This document shows positions 25,688-36,719 of a DNA stretch of 64,000 nucleotides, one piece after another. Every line of letters starts with the position of its first letter. Position 1 is the stretch's first letter. The position numbers and the translations under genes were made by a program. Origin of the DNA: Pseudonocardia autotrophica (GTDB lineage: Bacteria; Actinomycetota; Actinomycetes; Mycobacteriales; Pseudonocardiaceae); NCBI RefSeq assembly GCF_003945385.1, contig NZ_AP018920.1, positions 6,324,001 through 6,388,000 of the forward strand, given 5' to 3'. The notes under the pieces are model-generated. The model was not told the origin of the DNA. It worked only from the letters and a program-made list of their open reading frames with translations, and ran no database searches.

Positions 25688-27651
25688 CAGGCGAACCTCA
25701 CCGCCAGCATCGCGGCGACGATGAGGACCCCGCCGCCGAGCATCGAGAGTGCATAGGACCGGACGAACCCGGTCTGCGTCCGGCGGAGCCTGCCGGATCC
25801 ACCGCCGAAGGCGGCGGCCGTGCCGTTGACCAGGCCGTCGATCCCGCGGTTGTCGAAGAAGACCAGCAGCCGGGTGAGCCAGATCCCGGGCCGCTCGAGG
25901 AACGCCTCGTTGAAGGCGTTCGCGCCGAGATCGGCACGGGCCGCAGCGACCACCGGCGAGACCCGCTGCGGGCGCTCCACCGGGACCGGCGAGCGACCGA
26001 CGAACAGGTAGGCCAGCAGCACGCCGAGCAGCGAGACACCGACCACCAGGAACGGGATCACCGCGTGCGGCAGCGGACCGCCCTCGGCGGCCACCCGCTC
26101 ACCGACCGACGGGCTCAGCCAGCCCGGCAGGACCGGGTAGAGCAGGAACCCGGCGAACACCGAGCCGAACGCCAGCACGATCATCGGCGCCGTCATCGAG
26201 GCCGGCGACTCGTGCGGGTGGTACTCGCGGCCGTCGGTGGACCGGATCTCCTTCCAGCGGCTCTTGCCGAAGAAGGTCATGAGCATCAGCCGCGTCATGT
26301 AGAAGCCGGTCAGACCGGCCGCCAGGGTCGCCAGGCCGCCGAACACCCAGCCCTGCCAGCCCTCCTGGGCGAACGCGGCCTCGATGATCGCGTCCTTGGA
26401 GAAGTAGCCGGACAGGAACGGGAAGCCGATCAGCGCGAGATAGCCGAGCCCGAAGGTCACGAAGGTGATCGGCATCTTGCGCCAGAGGCCGCCGAAGCGG
26501 CGCATGTCGACGTCGTCGTTCATGGCGTGCATGACCGATCCGGCACCGAGGAACAGCCCGGCCTTGAAGAAGCCGTGGGTGAGCAGGTGCAGGATGCCCA
26601 GCGCGTAACCTGCCGGGCCGAGCCCGACGGCCAGCACCATGTAGCCGATCTGGCTGACCGTGGAGTAGGCCAGCACCTTCTTGATGTCGTCGTAGGCGCA
26701 GCCGACGATCGCGCCGATCATCAGCGTCAGCACGCCGATCAGGCAGACCACCAGCCGTCCGGTCTCGGACAGGTTGTAGATCGGCGACGCGCGGGCGATC
26801 AGGTAGACGCCCGCGGTGACCATGGTCGCCGCGTGGATCAGCGCCGAGACCGGGGTCGGGCCCTCCATCGCGTCCGGCAGCCACGCCTGCAGCGGGAACT
26901 GACCGGACTTGCCGCAGGCACCGAGCAGGAGCAGCAGCGTGATCGCCAGGACCGTGCCACCGGAGACCTCGCCGATCCGGGCGAAGACCTCGGAGTACTG
27001 CAGGCTGCCGAGCTCCAGCCAGATCAGGAAGATCGCGATCGCCAGGCCGACGTCGCCGACCCGGTTCATGATGAAGGCCTTCTTAGCCGCGGTCGCCGCG
27101 GCCGGCCGGTCCTGATAGAACCCGATCAGCAGGTAGGACGCCAGGCCGACGCCCTCCCAGCCGAGGTAGAGCATCACGAAGTTGTTGCCCAGGACCAGCA
27201 CCAGCATCGCCGCGACGAACAGGTTCAGCTGGGCGAAGAACCGCCTGCGGTTCGGGTCGTGGCTCATGTAGCCCACCGAGTAGAGGTGGATGAGCGCGCC
27301 GACACCGGTGATCAGCAGGACGAACGTGATCGACAGCGGATCGAGCCGGAGTCCGAAGTCGACGCCGAGCGCGCCGGACTCCATCCAGGACCAGAGCGAC
27401 TGCTCGCGCAGCCGCTCGTCCGGACCGAGGCCGAGCGTCTGCGCGAAGATCGCGAGACCGATGACGAACGAGCCGACCACGGTCGCGACGCCGAGCCAGT
27501 GGCCCCAGGCATCGGCCCGGCGGCCCGCCATGAACAGGACGAGCGCACCGGCGGCGGGGAGCGCGATCAGCAACCAGGCCAGCGACGCGGCGCCGGTCGC
27601 CGGAGCCACGCCGTCCGCTGCCGCGACGGACTGTGCGAGTTGGAGGATCAC
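25687..27651 (-). CDS. nuoL: NADH-quinone oxidoreductase subunit L
   Basis: This 654-residue distal antiporter-like subunit also carries the long lateral helix at its C-terminal end. Conserved proton-channel segments are visible: YLGWEGVGLASYLLIGF, KSGQFPLQAWLPDAMEGPTP and SALIHAATMVTAGVYL. GTG 27651 is the start that leaves a ten-base gap after nuoK. It probably sits at the far end of the membrane arm. Confidence 0.97.
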   Translation of the reverse strand: MILQLAQSVAAADGVAPATGAASLAWLLIALPAAGALVLFMAGRRADAWGHWLGVATVVGSFVIGLAIFAQTLGLGPDERLREQSLWSWMESGALGVDFGLRLDPLSITFVLLITGVGALIHLYSVGYMSHDPNRRRFFAQLNLFVAAMLVLVLGNNFVMLYLGWEGVGLASYLLIGFYQDRPAAATAAKKAFIMNRVGDVGLAIAIFLIWLELGSLQYSEVFARIGEVSGGTVLAITLLLLLGACGKSGQFPLQAWLPDAMEGPTPVSALIHAATMVTAGVYLIARASPIYNLSETGRLVVCLIGVLTLMIGAIVGCAYDDIKKVLAYSTVSQIGYMVLAVGLGPAGYALGILHLLTHGFFKAGLFLGAGSVMHAMNDDVDMRRFGGLWRKMPITFVTFGLGYLALIGFPFLSGYFSKDAIIEAAFAQEGWQGWVFGGLATLAAGLTGFYMTRLMLMTFFGKSRWKEIRSTDGREYHPHESPASMTAPMIVLAFGSVFAGFLLYPVLPGWLSPSVGERVAAEGGPLPHAVIPFLVVGVSLLGVLLAYLFVGRSPVPVERPQRVSPVVAAARADLGANAFNEAFLERPGIWLTRLLVFFDNRGIDGLVNGTAAAFGGGSGRLRRTQTGFVRSYALSMLGGGVLIVAAMLAVRFA

Positions 27652-27661
27652 CCGGGGGCTC

Positions 27662-27961
27662 CTAGTACTTGAGCAGGTTCGCGTCGTCCACGGAGGACGA
27701 CTGACGGGTGCGGAAGATCGCGGTGATGATCGCGAGTCCGACGACCACCTCGCAGGCGGCGACGACCATCACGAACAGCGCCATCACCTGGCCGTCGAGG
27801 TTCCCGTGGATCCGGGAGAACGTGACCAGCGACAGGTTCACCGCGTTCAGCATCAGCTCGATGCACATGAACACCACGACCGCGTTGCGGCGGACCAGCA
27901 CACCGACCGCGCCGATGGTGAACAACAGCGCGGAGAGCAGCAGGTAGTACTCGGGGGTCAT
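27662..27961 (-). CDS. nuoK: NADH-quinone oxidoreductase subunit K
   Basis: This 99-residue protein has three membrane helices and the two conserved channel glutamates: [14 protein letters not shown] (helix 2) and [11 protein letters not shown] (helix 3). Its start overlaps the nuoJ stop by four bases. It forms part of the central proton path next to NuoJ and NuoN. Confidence 0.97.
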   Translation of the reverse strand: MTPEYYLLLSALLFTIGAVGVLVRRNAVVVFMCIELMLNAVNLSLVTFSRIHGNLDGQVMALFVMVVAACEVVVGLAIITAIFRTRQSSSVDDANLLKY

Positions 27962-28884
27962 CGGTGCTCTCCGGTATCGCCTGCGGGGCCCGCCCCGGTA
28001 TCGCCTGCGGGGCCCGCCCCGGTGCCGCTCGCCTCGCCCGACTCGATCGTCCGGTCGGGTGCCGACCGCCCGGTCAGCGAGTGCGCGTCGGGCGTCGTGG
28101 TGTCCGGGACGTCCACCGACACCGACTCGATGATCTCGGAGAGGGACTCCGGTGCGATCGAGCCGTCCGGCAGCAGTGCGGGCACCGCCACCGAGTTCGC
28201 GGTGGCATAGACGCCCGGACCCGGCAGCGGCGAGACACGGGCGTGCTCGCCGCGCAGCCGGCGCAGCACCGTCTCGCGCTGGCTGAGCTTCGCGTGCAGC
28301 GAGCTCTGCGATCCGGTCAGCACCATCGCGCCGAGCGCGGCGACCATCAGCAGTGCCGCGGTCAGCTCGAACGCCAGCAGGTAGTCGGTGAAGATCAGCC
28401 GGCCGAGCCCGGGGACGTTGCCGTTCCAGCCGAGCCCGCCCTGTGCCAGACCGGCCGGGGTGACGTCGGTGAGCCCGCGGGACAGGCCGCCGACCAGCAG
28501 CGCGGCCAGCCCGACGCCGAAGACCAGTGCCGCGGCGCGCTGTCCGCGCAGCACCTCGATCACCGAGTCCTTGGAGTCCCGGCCGACCAGCATCAGCACG
28601 AACAGGAACAGCATCATCACCGCGCCGGTGTAGACGATGATCTGCACGAAGCCGAGGAACGGCGCGGACTGCACCAGGTACAGCACGGCGATCGAGAACA
28701 TCGTCAGCACCAGCAGCAGCGCCGCGTGCACGGCGTGCCGGGCGAAGACCAGGCCGAGCGCGCCGGCCAGCGCCACCGGGCCGAGCACCCAGAACGCGAT
28801 CGCCTCGCCGGTGCTGACCTCGCCGGCCGCCTGGGCCAGCGCCGCCGCGCCCGTGGTCGAGAACCGCTCGACGAGCGCGCTCAC
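27958..28884 (-). CDS. nuoJ: NADH-quinone oxidoreductase subunit J with long C-terminal extension
   Basis: The first ~200 residues give five membrane helices of NuoJ, including [24 protein letters not shown], split here by the conserved VYTGAV segment. From ~205 to the end at 308 lies a hydrophilic tail not found in short NuoJ proteins. The tail includes a tandem GAGPAGDT repeat encoded by a perfect 24-bp DNA duplication. GTG 28884 overlaps the nuoI stop (GTGA). The tail faces an unknown side and its role is unknown. Confidence 0.95.
   Translation of the reverse strand: MSALVERFSTTGAAALAQAAGEVSTGEAIAFWVLGPVALAGALGLVFARHAVHAALLLVLTMFSIAVLYLVQSAPFLGFVQIIVYTGAVMMLFLFVLMLVGRDSKDSVIEVLRGQRAAALVFGVGLAALLVGGLSRGLTDVTPAGLAQGGLGWNGNVPGLGRLIFTDYLLAFELTAALLMVAALGAMVLTGSQSSLHAKLSQRETVLRRLRGEHARVSPLPGPGVYATANSVAVPALLPDGSIAPESLSEIIESVSVDVPDTTTPDAHSLTGRSAPDRTIESGEASGTGAGPAGDTGAGPAGDTGEHR
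27971..28018. repeat. Perfect 24-bp tandem duplication at the nuoJ 3' end
   Basis: The unit CCGGTATCGCCTGCGG plus GGCCCGCC occurs twice without mismatch (27971-27994 and 27995-28018), followed by a partial third start. It encodes GAGPAGDT twice at the C-terminus of NuoJ. Perfect identity suggests a recent, possibly variable, expansion. Confidence 0.85.
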
Positions 28885-29420
28885 CGGATCTGCTCCCCGG
28901 TCTGGTCCAGGACCGACGTCTTCGCCAGGGTCGGGCCCTGCACGTAGTAGTCCTGCTCGTCCTCGCCGAGACGCATCGGGTGCGGCGGCTGCTCCATGCC
29001 GGGTAGCAGCGGAGCCATCAGCTGCTCCTTGGTGTAGATGAGGTCCTGCCGGTTGTCGTCGGCCAGCTCGTAGAAGTTGGTCATCGTCAGCGACCGGGTC
29101 GGGCAGGCCTCGATGCACAGGCCGCAGCCGATGCACCGCAGGTAGTTGATCTGGTAGATCGCGCCGTAGCGCTCACCCGGTGAGTACCGGGCCTCCTCGG
29201 TGTTGTCCCCGCCCTCGACGTAGATCGCGTCGGCCGGGCAGGCCCAGGCGCACAGCTCACAGCCGACGCACTTCTCCAGCCCGTCCGGGTGCCGGTTGAG
29301 CTGATGGCGACCGTGATAGCGGGGCGCGGCGGGCGGGAAGTCCTCCGGGTACTCCTCGGTGACGACCTTCTTGAACATCGTCGAGAAGGTGACGCCGAAT
29401 CCCTTGAAGAAGTCGAACAT
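28881..29420 (-). CDS. nuoI: NADH-quinone oxidoreductase subunit I
   Basis: This 179-residue protein binds two 4Fe-4S clusters (N6a, N6b) that pass electrons from NuoG to NuoB. Both ligand sets are complete: [12 protein letters not shown] and [12 protein letters not shown]. The N-terminal helix contacts the membrane arm. Its ATG directly abuts the nuoH stop codon. Confidence 0.97.
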   Translation of the reverse strand: MFDFFKGFGVTFSTMFKKVVTEEYPEDFPPAAPRYHGRHQLNRHPDGLEKCVGCELCAWACPADAIYVEGGDNTEEARYSPGERYGAIYQINYLRCIGCGLCIEACPTRSLTMTNFYELADDNRQDLIYTKEQLMAPLLPGMEQPPHPMRLGEDEQDYYVQGPTLAKTSVLDQTGEQIR

Positions 29421-30692
29421 CTACTCGGCCTCCTGTCCTGCCCGCACGGCCTTGCGGCGCTTCGGTGGTGACTCGGGGACCTCGAGGTCCAGTGGTGGCA
29501 CCGGATAGTCCGATGCCGGCTCGACCGGTGGAGCCTGCACCTGCTTGTCCGGCAGCAGGAACGCCACCGCCAGCACGACGGCCAGCGCGAACCCGATCAG
29601 GGAGACCAGCAGCACGATGTTGTCGCCGCCGGTCGACTGGAAGGCGCGGATGCCGAAGATCGCGACGATCCAGACCAGCATCACCGGGACCAGGACCTTC
29701 CAGCCCAGCTTCATGAACTGGTCGTAGCGGAACCGGGGCAGGGTCCCGCGCAGCCAGATGAACATGAACAGGAACAGCAGGGTCTTCAGGATGAAGGCCA
29801 CGAACTGCATCCAGCCGTACTCGTTGAGGAAGCTCAACGGCCACGGCCACATCCCGCCACCGAGGAACAGCGTCACCGCCATCGCCGAGACGGTCACCAT
29901 GTTCACGTACTCGGCGAGGAAGAACAGCGCGAACTTCAGCGACGAGTACTCGGTGTGGAAACCACCGACCAGCTCGGACTCGGCCTCGGGCAGGTCGAAC
30001 GGCGCCCGGTTGGTCTCGCCGACCATCGCGATCACGAACACCACGAAGCTCGGGAACAGCAGCCAGACGTACCAGCCCTGCGCCTGCGCCCCGACGATCG
30101 TCGCGGTGGACAGCGACCCGGCGTAGAGCACCACACCGACCACGGCCAGACCGAGCGCGATCTCGTAGGAGATGACCTGGGCGGCCGAGCGCAGCGAGCC
30201 CAGCAGCGAGTACGGCGAGCCGGACGCCCAGCCACCGAGAACGATGCCGTAGACACCGATCGAGGAGCAGGCCAACACCACCAGCACGCCGACCGGGACG
30301 TCGACCAGCTGCAGCACCGTCTGCTGCCCGAAGATCGTGACCTCACCGCCGAACGGGATCACCGACAGGGCCACGAACGCCGGGATCGTGGAGATGATCG
30401 GGGCGATGAAGTAGACCTTCTTGTCGGCCATCGCCGGCATGATGTCTTCCTTGAACGCCAGCTTCAGCCCGTCGGCGAGGCTCTGCAGCCAGCCACCGGG
30501 GCCGGTCCGGTTCGGACCGGGCCGGTGCTGCATCCGGCCGACGACCTTGCGCTCCCAGTTGATCATGAACAGGGTCAGCACGACCCCGATCACGAACAGG
30601 CCGAGCACCTTGAGCAGGGTCAGCCAGATCGGGTCGCTCGCCAGCAGCTCCTGGGTGCGGGTCAGACCGTCGGGGGTCTGGAGGAGGTTCAC
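29421..30692 (-). CDS. nuoH: NADH-quinone oxidoreductase subunit H
   Basis: This 423-residue membrane subunit forms the quinone chamber with NuoB and NuoD. Eight or nine helices are seen, with [33 protein letters not shown] and [18 protein letters not shown], all hallmarks of the family. A C-terminal hydrophilic tail of ~40 residues ([13 protein letters not shown]) is longer than in E. coli. ATG overlaps the nuoG stop by four bases. Confidence 0.97.
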   Translation of the reverse strand: MNLLQTPDGLTRTQELLASDPIWLTLLKVLGLFVIGVVLTLFMINWERKVVGRMQHRPGPNRTGPGGWLQSLADGLKLAFKEDIMPAMADKKVYFIAPIISTIPAFVALSVIPFGGEVTIFGQQTVLQLVDVPVGVLVVLACSSIGVYGIVLGGWASGSPYSLLGSLRSAAQVISYEIALGLAVVGVVLYAGSLSTATIVGAQAQGWYVWLLFPSFVVFVIAMVGETNRAPFDLPEAESELVGGFHTEYSSLKFALFFLAEYVNMVTVSAMAVTLFLGGGMWPWPLSFLNEYGWMQFVAFILKTLLFLFMFIWLRGTLPRFRYDQFMKLGWKVLVPVMLVWIVAIFGIRAFQSTGGDNIVLLVSLIGFALAVVLAVAFLLPDKQVQAPPVEPASDYPVPPLDLEVPESPPKRRKAVRAGQEAE

Positions 30693-33151
30693 GACGCACT
30701 TCCGTTTCCGGTGGCCGGAACCACTCCGACCAGGTCACCGTGCCCGGCGCCGAGCGTGGGTCGCACGTGCGATCCGGGCGAGCAGGTGGGCAGCCACACC
30801 ACGCCGTCCGGGGTGTCCGCGAGCGCGACCGGCAGCGTGATCGTGCCCCGGTCGGTCCGGACGGCAGCGTCCTCGCCCTCGGTCAGCCCGAGCCGCTCGG
30901 CGGTCGCCGCGTTCAGCTTCACGTAGGGCCGGCGTGCCGTGCCGGCGAGCGCCGGCTCGTCGATCGCCAGCGACGCGTCGTCGACCAGCTGGCGGGAGGT
31001 GGCGAGGACGGCCTGGCCGTAGCCCGGCCGCCGCGGCTCGCCCGCCGCGACCGACGGCGCGAGCGTCCCGGCGCGGCGGGTTCCCAGCCGGGCCAGCTCA
31101 CCGGCCGCGGCGGCCGGGGTCTGGGTGAACAGGTCGGTGTCCATCTCGACGCCGAGGGTGTCGAGCACCCGGCAGTCCGGCAGCACACCGGTCGCGTCCA
31201 GGGCGACGCCGAACGGGCGGTTCCTGCCCTCCCAGTTGACGTAGCTGCCGGAACGCTGGGCGTCCGGCGCGACCGGGAGCACCACGTCGGCGAGCTCGGT
31301 CACCGCCGAGGTGTGGATCTCCAGGCTGACCAGGAACCCGACCTCGCGCAGTGCGGTGATCGCCGCCTGCGGGTCCGCCATGTCGTGCGGGTCGACCCCG
31401 CCGACCACCAGGGCGGCCAGCTCGCCGGCCGCAGCGGCGGCCAGGATCGCGTCACCGTCGCGGCCCGGCTCGGCGGGCAGCGGGCCGGAGCCCCACAGCC
31501 GCTCGAGCTCGGCGCGGGCGGCCGCGTCGGTCACCGGGCGTCCGCCGGGCAGCAGGGTCGGCACCGCACCGGCCTCCAGCGCACCGCGGTCGCCGGCCCG
31601 GCGGGGCAGCCAGCCGATCGACGCGCCGGTGCGGGCGGCCAGCGCCGACACCGCGGAGTACAGCCCCGGCGACTCGGCGGCCCGGTCACCGACCAGGATC
31701 ACCGCACCCGGCTGCTCCAGGGCGGCGGTCGCGTCGGCACCCGGGTCCGCGACCACGGCGGCCTCGGCACCCGGAACCGCGTGCAGCACGGTGGCGCCGG
31801 TCTTCTCGGCACCGGTCGTGGTGAACGGCGCCACCTGGAAGTGCCGCAGCCCCTTCTTCCGCCACGCCTTGCGCAGCCGGAGGAAGACGATGCCCGACTC
31901 CTCCTCGGGGTCGGTCGCGACGGTGAGCACCGCGGGCGCGTTCTCGATCTTCTCGAAGGTCACGGCGGCCTCGCCCGGCACGCCCTCCGGCGCGGTCCCG
32001 ACGACGTGCGCGGCGAGGAACTCCAGCTCCTCGCCGGAGTGCGGCCGGGACCGGAAGTCGATGTCGTTGGTGCGGGCGGCGACCCGGGCGAACTTCGCGT
32101 AGGAGTACGCGTCCTCGACCGTCAACCGGCCGCCGGGCAGCACCCCGATGCCGGCGCCGTCCCGGGCGGCGCTCAGGCCGTCCGCGGCGATCTGCAGCGC
32201 CTCGGTCCAGGAGGCCTCCTCCAGCTCACCGTCGGCGCGGCGCACCAGCGGCCGGGTGATCCGGCGGGCGCTGCCCAGGTAGCGGAAGGCGAAGCGGCCC
32301 TTGTCGCAGAGCCACTCCTCGTTCACCTCGGGATCGTTGCCGGCGAGGCGGCGCAGCACCGTCCCGCGCCGGGAGTCGGTCCGCATGTCGCAGCCGGAGC
32401 TGCAGTGCTCGCAGGTGCCCGGGGTGGAGCGCAGGTCGAACGGCCGCGACCGGAACCGGTACGCGGCGCTGGTCAGCGCGCCGACCGGGCAGATCTGAAT
32501 GGTGTTGCCCGAGAAATAGGACTGGAAGGGCTGGTCCTCGGCGATCCCGATCTGCTGGTTCGCGCCGCGCTCGAGCAGGTCGATGAACGGGTCCCCGGCG
32601 ATCTCCTCGGAGAACCGGGTGCAGCGCTGGCAGAGCACGCAGCGCTCGCGGTCGAGCAGCACCTGCGAGCTGATCGGCAGCGGCTTGGGGAAGGTCCGCT
32701 TCCGCTCGACGAACCGGGAGTCGGCCCGGCCGTGTGCCATCGCCTGGTTCTGCAGCGGGCACTCGCCGCCCTTGTCGCAGATCGGGCAGTCCAGCGGGTG
32801 GTTGATGAGCAGCAGCTCCATCACACCCTGCTGCGCCTTGTCCGCCCGCTCGGAGGTGTTCTGGGTCTTGACCACCATCCCGTCGGCGACGGTCATGGTG
32901 CAGCTGGCCTGCGGCTTCGGCATCGGCCGGCCGCCCATCTCGACCTCGACCAGGCACTGGCGGCAGGCGCCTGCCGGGTCGAGCAGCGGGTGGTCGCAGA
33001 ACCGCGGGATCACGATCCCGATGCGCTCGCAGGTCCGGATCAGCAGCTCGCCCTTGGGGGCGTCGACGACGTGGCCGTCGATGGTGAGCCGGACGTGCCC
33101 CTCGGGGACCGGGGTCTCCTCGGTCGTGTTCTTCTCCGGTGTGAGCGTCAT
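30689..33151 (-). CDS. nuoG: NADH-quinone oxidoreductase subunit G
   Basis: This 820-residue iron-sulfur subunit carries electrons from NuoE/F to NuoI. The N-terminal 2Fe-2S ligands ([25 protein letters not shown]) are followed by the His/Cys 4Fe-4S region ([15 protein letters not shown]) and [18 protein letters not shown] plus a later Cys (EEWLCDKG) could hold the extra N7 cluster. The C-terminal two-thirds is a molybdopterin-oxidoreductase-like domain without cofactor. Overlaps nuoF and nuoH by four bases each. Confidence 0.96.
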   Translation of the reverse strand: MTLTPEKNTTEETPVPEGHVRLTIDGHVVDAPKGELLIRTCERIGIVIPRFCDHPLLDPAGACRQCLVEVEMGGRPMPKPQASCTMTVADGMVVKTQNTSERADKAQQGVMELLLINHPLDCPICDKGGECPLQNQAMAHGRADSRFVERKRTFPKPLPISSQVLLDRERCVLCQRCTRFSEEIAGDPFIDLLERGANQQIGIAEDQPFQSYFSGNTIQICPVGALTSAAYRFRSRPFDLRSTPGTCEHCSSGCDMRTDSRRGTVLRRLAGNDPEVNEEWLCDKGRFAFRYLGSARRITRPLVRRADGELEEASWTEALQIAADGLSAARDGAGIGVLPGGRLTVEDAYSYAKFARVAARTNDIDFRSRPHSGEELEFLAAHVVGTAPEGVPGEAAVTFEKIENAPAVLTVATDPEEESGIVFLRLRKAWRKKGLRHFQVAPFTTTGAEKTGATVLHAVPGAEAAVVADPGADATAALEQPGAVILVGDRAAESPGLYSAVSALAARTGASIGWLPRRAGDRGALEAGAVPTLLPGGRPVTDAAARAELERLWGSGPLPAEPGRDGDAILAAAAAGELAALVVGGVDPHDMADPQAAITALREVGFLVSLEIHTSAVTELADVVLPVAPDAQRSGSYVNWEGRNRPFGVALDATGVLPDCRVLDTLGVEMDTDLFTQTPAAAAGELARLGTRRAGTLAPSVAAGEPRRPGYGQAVLATSRQLVDDASLAIDEPALAGTARRPYVKLNAATAERLGLTEGEDAAVRTDRGTITLPVALADTPDGVVWLPTCSPGSHVRPTLGAGHGDLVGVVPATGNGSAS

Positions 33152-34512
33152 GTGGAGGCTCCCGTGAGTGCTGTTCCGTCGGTCCGTTGCGCAAGCTCCA
33201 CGTCCGCCAGCTGCTCGGGCCTGTCCACGTCCGGCTGCGACGCGATCAGGTCGACGAACTCCTGGCGGAAGTACTGGATCGCACTGGTGATCGGGCTCGT
33301 CGCCCCGTCTCCCAGCGCACAGAAGGAGCGGCCGAGGATGTTGTCGCAGACGTCGACCATCATGTCGATGTCCGCGGCCGTCCCCTCACCGCGCACCATC
33401 CGCTGCAGCACCTGCACCAGCCAGAACGTTCCTTCCCGGCAGGGGGTGCACTTGCCGCAGCTCTCGTGCTTGTAGAACTCGGTCCACTTCATGACCGCCC
33501 ACGGCACCGAGACGGTCTCGTTGAAGACCTGCACCGCCGTCGTGCCGAGCATCGAGCCGGCCTCCGCCGCACCCTCGAAGTCCAGCGGGACGTCGAGGTG
33601 CTCGGCGGTCAGCAGCGGTGTCGAGGAACCGCCGGGCGTCCAGAACTTGAGCGGGACACCGTCCTTCATGCCGCCCGCCAGCTCCAGCAGCTCGCGCAGC
33701 GTGATGCCGAGCGGTGCCTCGTACTGGCCGGGGCGCTCCACGTGCCCGGAGATCGAGTAGATCTTCGGGCCCGGGGACTTCTCCCGCCCCATCGAGCGGA
33801 ACCAGTCCGCGCCGCCGGTCACGATCGCCGGGACCGACGCGATGGTCTCGACGTTGTTCACCACGGTCGGGCTGGCGTAGAGACCCGACGTCGCCGGGAA
33901 CGGCGGCTTGAGCCGGGGCTGGCCGCGCCGTCCCTCCAACGAGTCCAGCAGCGCCGTCTCCTCGCCGCAGATGTAGGCGCCCGCCCCGGCGTGCACCACG
34001 ATCTCCAGGTCGAACCCGGAACCGAGGATGTCGTGCCCGAGATAGCCGGCCTCCTTCGCCTCCCGGACGGCGGCGCGCAGCCTGCGGATGCAGTGCAGCG
34101 CCTCGCCGCGGACGTAGATCGCGCAGAAGTTCGCGCGGATCGCGTAGGAGGTGACGATGCAGCCCTCGATCAGCGAGTGCGGGTCGGCCATCATCGTCGG
34201 GATGTCCTTGCAGGTACCCGGCTCGCCCTCGTCGGCGTTGATCACCAGGTACTTCGGCTTCGCGCCGGGGCCCTTGCCGCTGCCGTCGTCCTGCGGGATG
34301 AAGCCCCACTTCATGCCGGTGGGGAACCCGGCACCGCCGCGGCCGCGCAGACCCGAGTCCTTGATCAGCTGGATCAGCTGGTCCGGGTGCGCGGCGAACG
34401 CGGTGCGCAGCGAGGAGTAGCCCTCGAGCCGGGTGTAGGTGTCGATCGACCAGGAGCGCGGGGACAGCCAGCGCCGGGTCAGTACGGGAGTGATCGGATC
34501 GGGAGTGCTCAT
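33148..34512 (-). CDS. nuoF: NADH-quinone oxidoreductase subunit F
   Basis: This 454-residue flavoprotein oxidises NADH. The NADH/FMN loops GRGGAGFPTGMKW (about 55-67) and GAGAYICGEETALL are intact, as is the N3 4Fe-4S ligand set ESCGKCTPCREGT with a later Cys in SFCALGDGA. ATG 34512 shares one base with the nuoE stop (TGATG), which fixes the start; an upstream frame extension is out-of-family. Confidence 0.97.
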   Translation of the reverse strand: MSTPDPITPVLTRRWLSPRSWSIDTYTRLEGYSSLRTAFAAHPDQLIQLIKDSGLRGRGGAGFPTGMKWGFIPQDDGSGKGPGAKPKYLVINADEGEPGTCKDIPTMMADPHSLIEGCIVTSYAIRANFCAIYVRGEALHCIRRLRAAVREAKEAGYLGHDILGSGFDLEIVVHAGAGAYICGEETALLDSLEGRRGQPRLKPPFPATSGLYASPTVVNNVETIASVPAIVTGGADWFRSMGREKSPGPKIYSISGHVERPGQYEAPLGITLRELLELAGGMKDGVPLKFWTPGGSSTPLLTAEHLDVPLDFEGAAEAGSMLGTTAVQVFNETVSVPWAVMKWTEFYKHESCGKCTPCREGTFWLVQVLQRMVRGEGTAADIDMMVDVCDNILGRSFCALGDGATSPITSAIQYFRQEFVDLIASQPDVDRPEQLADVELAQRTDGTALTGAST

Positions 34513-35342
34513 CACTTCTTCTCCGGTAGCGCGGGCATCGCGGGGGCCTCGTCCGGCATCGCCGGGGCGGTCCACCCGTTCTCCTCGGCGAGCCGGACAC
34601 CGCGGACCGACTCGATCGCCGCCGACGGGCCCTCCACCCGTGCCGTGGTGTTCACGGTGGCGGCGTCGTCGGTGAAGCCGGCCAGCTCCAGCTCGACCGT
34701 GCGCAGGTCGGTGAGCGGGGCGCCGCGGGTCGGCTGCGGCTTCTCGCCACGGCGCAGCGCGTCGACCAGCTCGACCGCGGAGTCGACCGTCTGGTTGTCG
34801 AAGTACTCGTAGTTGACCTGCAGTACCGGCGCGAGGTCGCAGGCCGCGAGGCACTCGGCGTGCTCCAGGGTGATCGACCCCGGGGAGCCGGGCTCGCCCG
34901 CCGTCTCCTCGTGCCGCAGCGGCCGGTCCTCGGAACCGAGGCGGGTGCGCAGCCGCTCGTAGATGTCGTCACCGCCGAGCGCCGCGCACAGCGTGTTGGT
35001 GCACACGCTGACCAGGTGCTCGCCGCAGGGGCTGCGCTTGTACATCGTGTAGAACGTGGCCACCGCGGAGACCTCGGCGGTGGTCAGGCCCAGTGCCTCG
35101 GCGCAGAACCGGATGCCGTCGGTGCTGACGTAGCCCTCGACCGACTGCACCAGGTGCAGCAGCGGGAGCAGCGCCGAACGCGACTGCGGGTAGAGGGAGA
35201 TGATCTCCTTGGTCCGCTGCCGGGTGACCTCGTCGAAGATCGGCGAGACCGGCGACGGCTCCGGCGGGGCCGGGAACTGTCGCTCGGTCGGCGTCACCGG
35301 GGCGGCCGAGTTCGACTCGGGATTCCCCTCCGGAAGGGTCAT
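34512..35342 (-). CDS. nuoE: NADH-quinone oxidoreductase subunit E
   Basis: This thioredoxin-fold 2Fe-2S (N1a) subunit partners NuoF. Cluster ligands are the two pairs [12 protein letters not shown] and [12 protein letters not shown]. At 276 residues it is longer than the usual 160-240 because of an acidic N-terminal segment and a C-terminal tail of ~80 residues rich in Ala, Glu and Pro. ATG 35342 is chosen because it overlaps the nuoD stop as ATGA. Confidence 0.95.
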   Translation of the reverse strand: MTLPEGNPESNSAAPVTPTERQFPAPPEPSPVSPIFDEVTRQRTKEIISLYPQSRSALLPLLHLVQSVEGYVSTDGIRFCAEALGLTTAEVSAVATFYTMYKRSPCGEHLVSVCTNTLCAALGGDDIYERLRTRLGSEDRPLRHEETAGEPGSPGSITLEHAECLAACDLAPVLQVNYEYFDNQTVDSAVELVDALRRGEKPQPTRGAPLTDLRTVELELAGFTDDAATVNTTARVEGPSAAIESVRGVRLAEENGWTAPAMPDEAPAMPALPEKK

Positions 35343-36676
35343 CGGTCGCAACCTCCCATCACGGGATCGATCGAGGCGACGGCCGCGATCACGTCGGCCA
35401 CCTGGCCGCCCTCGCTCATCGCGGGCATCATCTGCAGGTTCACGAAGCTGGGGTCGCGCAGGTGCACGCGGACCGGGCGGGTGCCGCCGTCGGACACCAG
35501 GTGCGCGGCCAGCTCGCCGCGCGGCGACTCGACCGCCGCGTAGGCCTGGCCCGGCGGGACGTGGAAGCCCTCGGTGACCAGCTTGAAGTGGTGGATCAGC
35601 GACTCCATCGACTGACCCATGATCTTGCGAACGTGCTCGAGGGTGTTGCCCATGCCGTCGCTGCCGATCGACAGCTGCGCCGGCCAGGCGACCTTCGGGT
35701 CGTCGACCATGACCCGGCCCGGCCCGACCTCGTCGAGCTTGACCAGCGCCTGCTCCATGATCTTCAGCGACTCGTGGATCTCGGCGACGCGCAGCCGGTA
35801 CCGGGCGTAGCAGTCGGCCTCGGTGGCCGTCGGCACCTCGAAGTCGTACTGGTCGTAGACCGAGTACGGCATGTGCTTGCGCAGGTCCCAGGCCAGGCCG
35901 GCGGACCGCAGGATCGGGCCGGACGCGCCGAGCGCCAGGCAGCCGTCGACCGGCAGGTAGCCGATGCCCTCCAGGCGCTGGCGCCAGATCGGCTGGCCGG
36001 TGAGCAGCTTGTCGTAGTCCGGGAGCCGGGAGTTCATCACCTTCAGGAAGTCGGTGATCTTCTCCTTGTAGTCGGCCGGGAGATCCTGGGCGAGCCCGCC
36101 CGGGCGGATGAACGCGTGGTTCATCCGGAGCCCGGTGAGGTGCTCCAGCAGGTGCAGGACCTCCTCGCGCTCACGGAAGCCCGAGGTCATGCCGGTCAGC
36201 GCGCCCAGCTCCATGCCGCCGGTGGCCAGCGCGACCAGGTGCGAGCCGATCCGGTTCAGCTCCATGAGCAGCACCCGGATGTGCTCGGCCCGGTCCGGGA
36301 CGGTGACGCCGAGCAGCTTCTCGACGCCCATGCAGTAGGCGGCCTCGTTGAACAGCGGGGACAGGTAGTCCGCGCGGGTCACGAACGTGACCCCCTGGGT
36401 CCAGGTCCGGTACTCGCAGTTCTTCTCGATGCCGGTGTGCAGGTAGCCGATGACGGCGCGGCCCTGGGTGACGGTCTCGCCCTCGAGCTCCAGGACCAGG
36501 CGCAGCACGCCGTGCGTGGACGGGTGCTGCGGACCCATGTTGATGACGATGCGGTCGTCCTGCTCCGCATCGATCAGGGTGTCCCAGTCACCACCGGTGA
36601 CCGTGTAGACGGTGCCCTCGGTGGTCGGGCGCCCGGGCGCGGCGTAAGGGTCCTGCTTCGGTGTCGTGCTGGTCAC
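35339..36676 (-). CDS. nuoD: NADH-quinone oxidoreductase subunit D
   Basis: This 445-residue 49-kDa-type subunit lines the quinone pocket. The start of the domain reads [23 protein letters not shown], here split at the conserved HPSTHG quinone-binding loop. It also has [16 protein letters not shown] and a C-terminal [17 protein letters not shown] 36676 leaves a 43-base gap after nuoC, the largest within the operon; no promoter is obvious there. Confidence 0.97.
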   Translation of the reverse strand: MTSTTPKQDPYAAPGRPTTEGTVYTVTGGDWDTLIDAEQDDRIVINMGPQHPSTHGVLRLVLELEGETVTQGRAVIGYLHTGIEKNCEYRTWTQGVTFVTRADYLSPLFNEAAYCMGVEKLLGVTVPDRAEHIRVLLMELNRIGSHLVALATGGMELGALTGMTSGFREREEVLHLLEHLTGLRMNHAFIRPGGLAQDLPADYKEKITDFLKVMNSRLPDYDKLLTGQPIWRQRLEGIGYLPVDGCLALGASGPILRSAGLAWDLRKHMPYSVYDQYDFEVPTATEADCYARYRLRVAEIHESLKIMEQALVKLDEVGPGRVMVDDPKVAWPAQLSIGSDGMGNTLEHVRKIMGQSMESLIHHFKLVTEGFHVPPGQAYAAVESPRGELAAHLVSDGGTRPVRVHLRDPSFVNLQMMPAMSEGGQVADVIAAVASIDPVMGGCDR

Positions 36677-36719
36677 GGATTCGTCCTCCGCTCGTCCGGT
36701 CGCTGCCGGGATCGGCCGG

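Noticed and set aside
25489..27672. Open frame of 727 codons opposite nuoL
   Set aside because: Rich in Asp, Arg, Gln and His as expected for the complement of a membrane-protein gene; nuoL itself is unambiguous.
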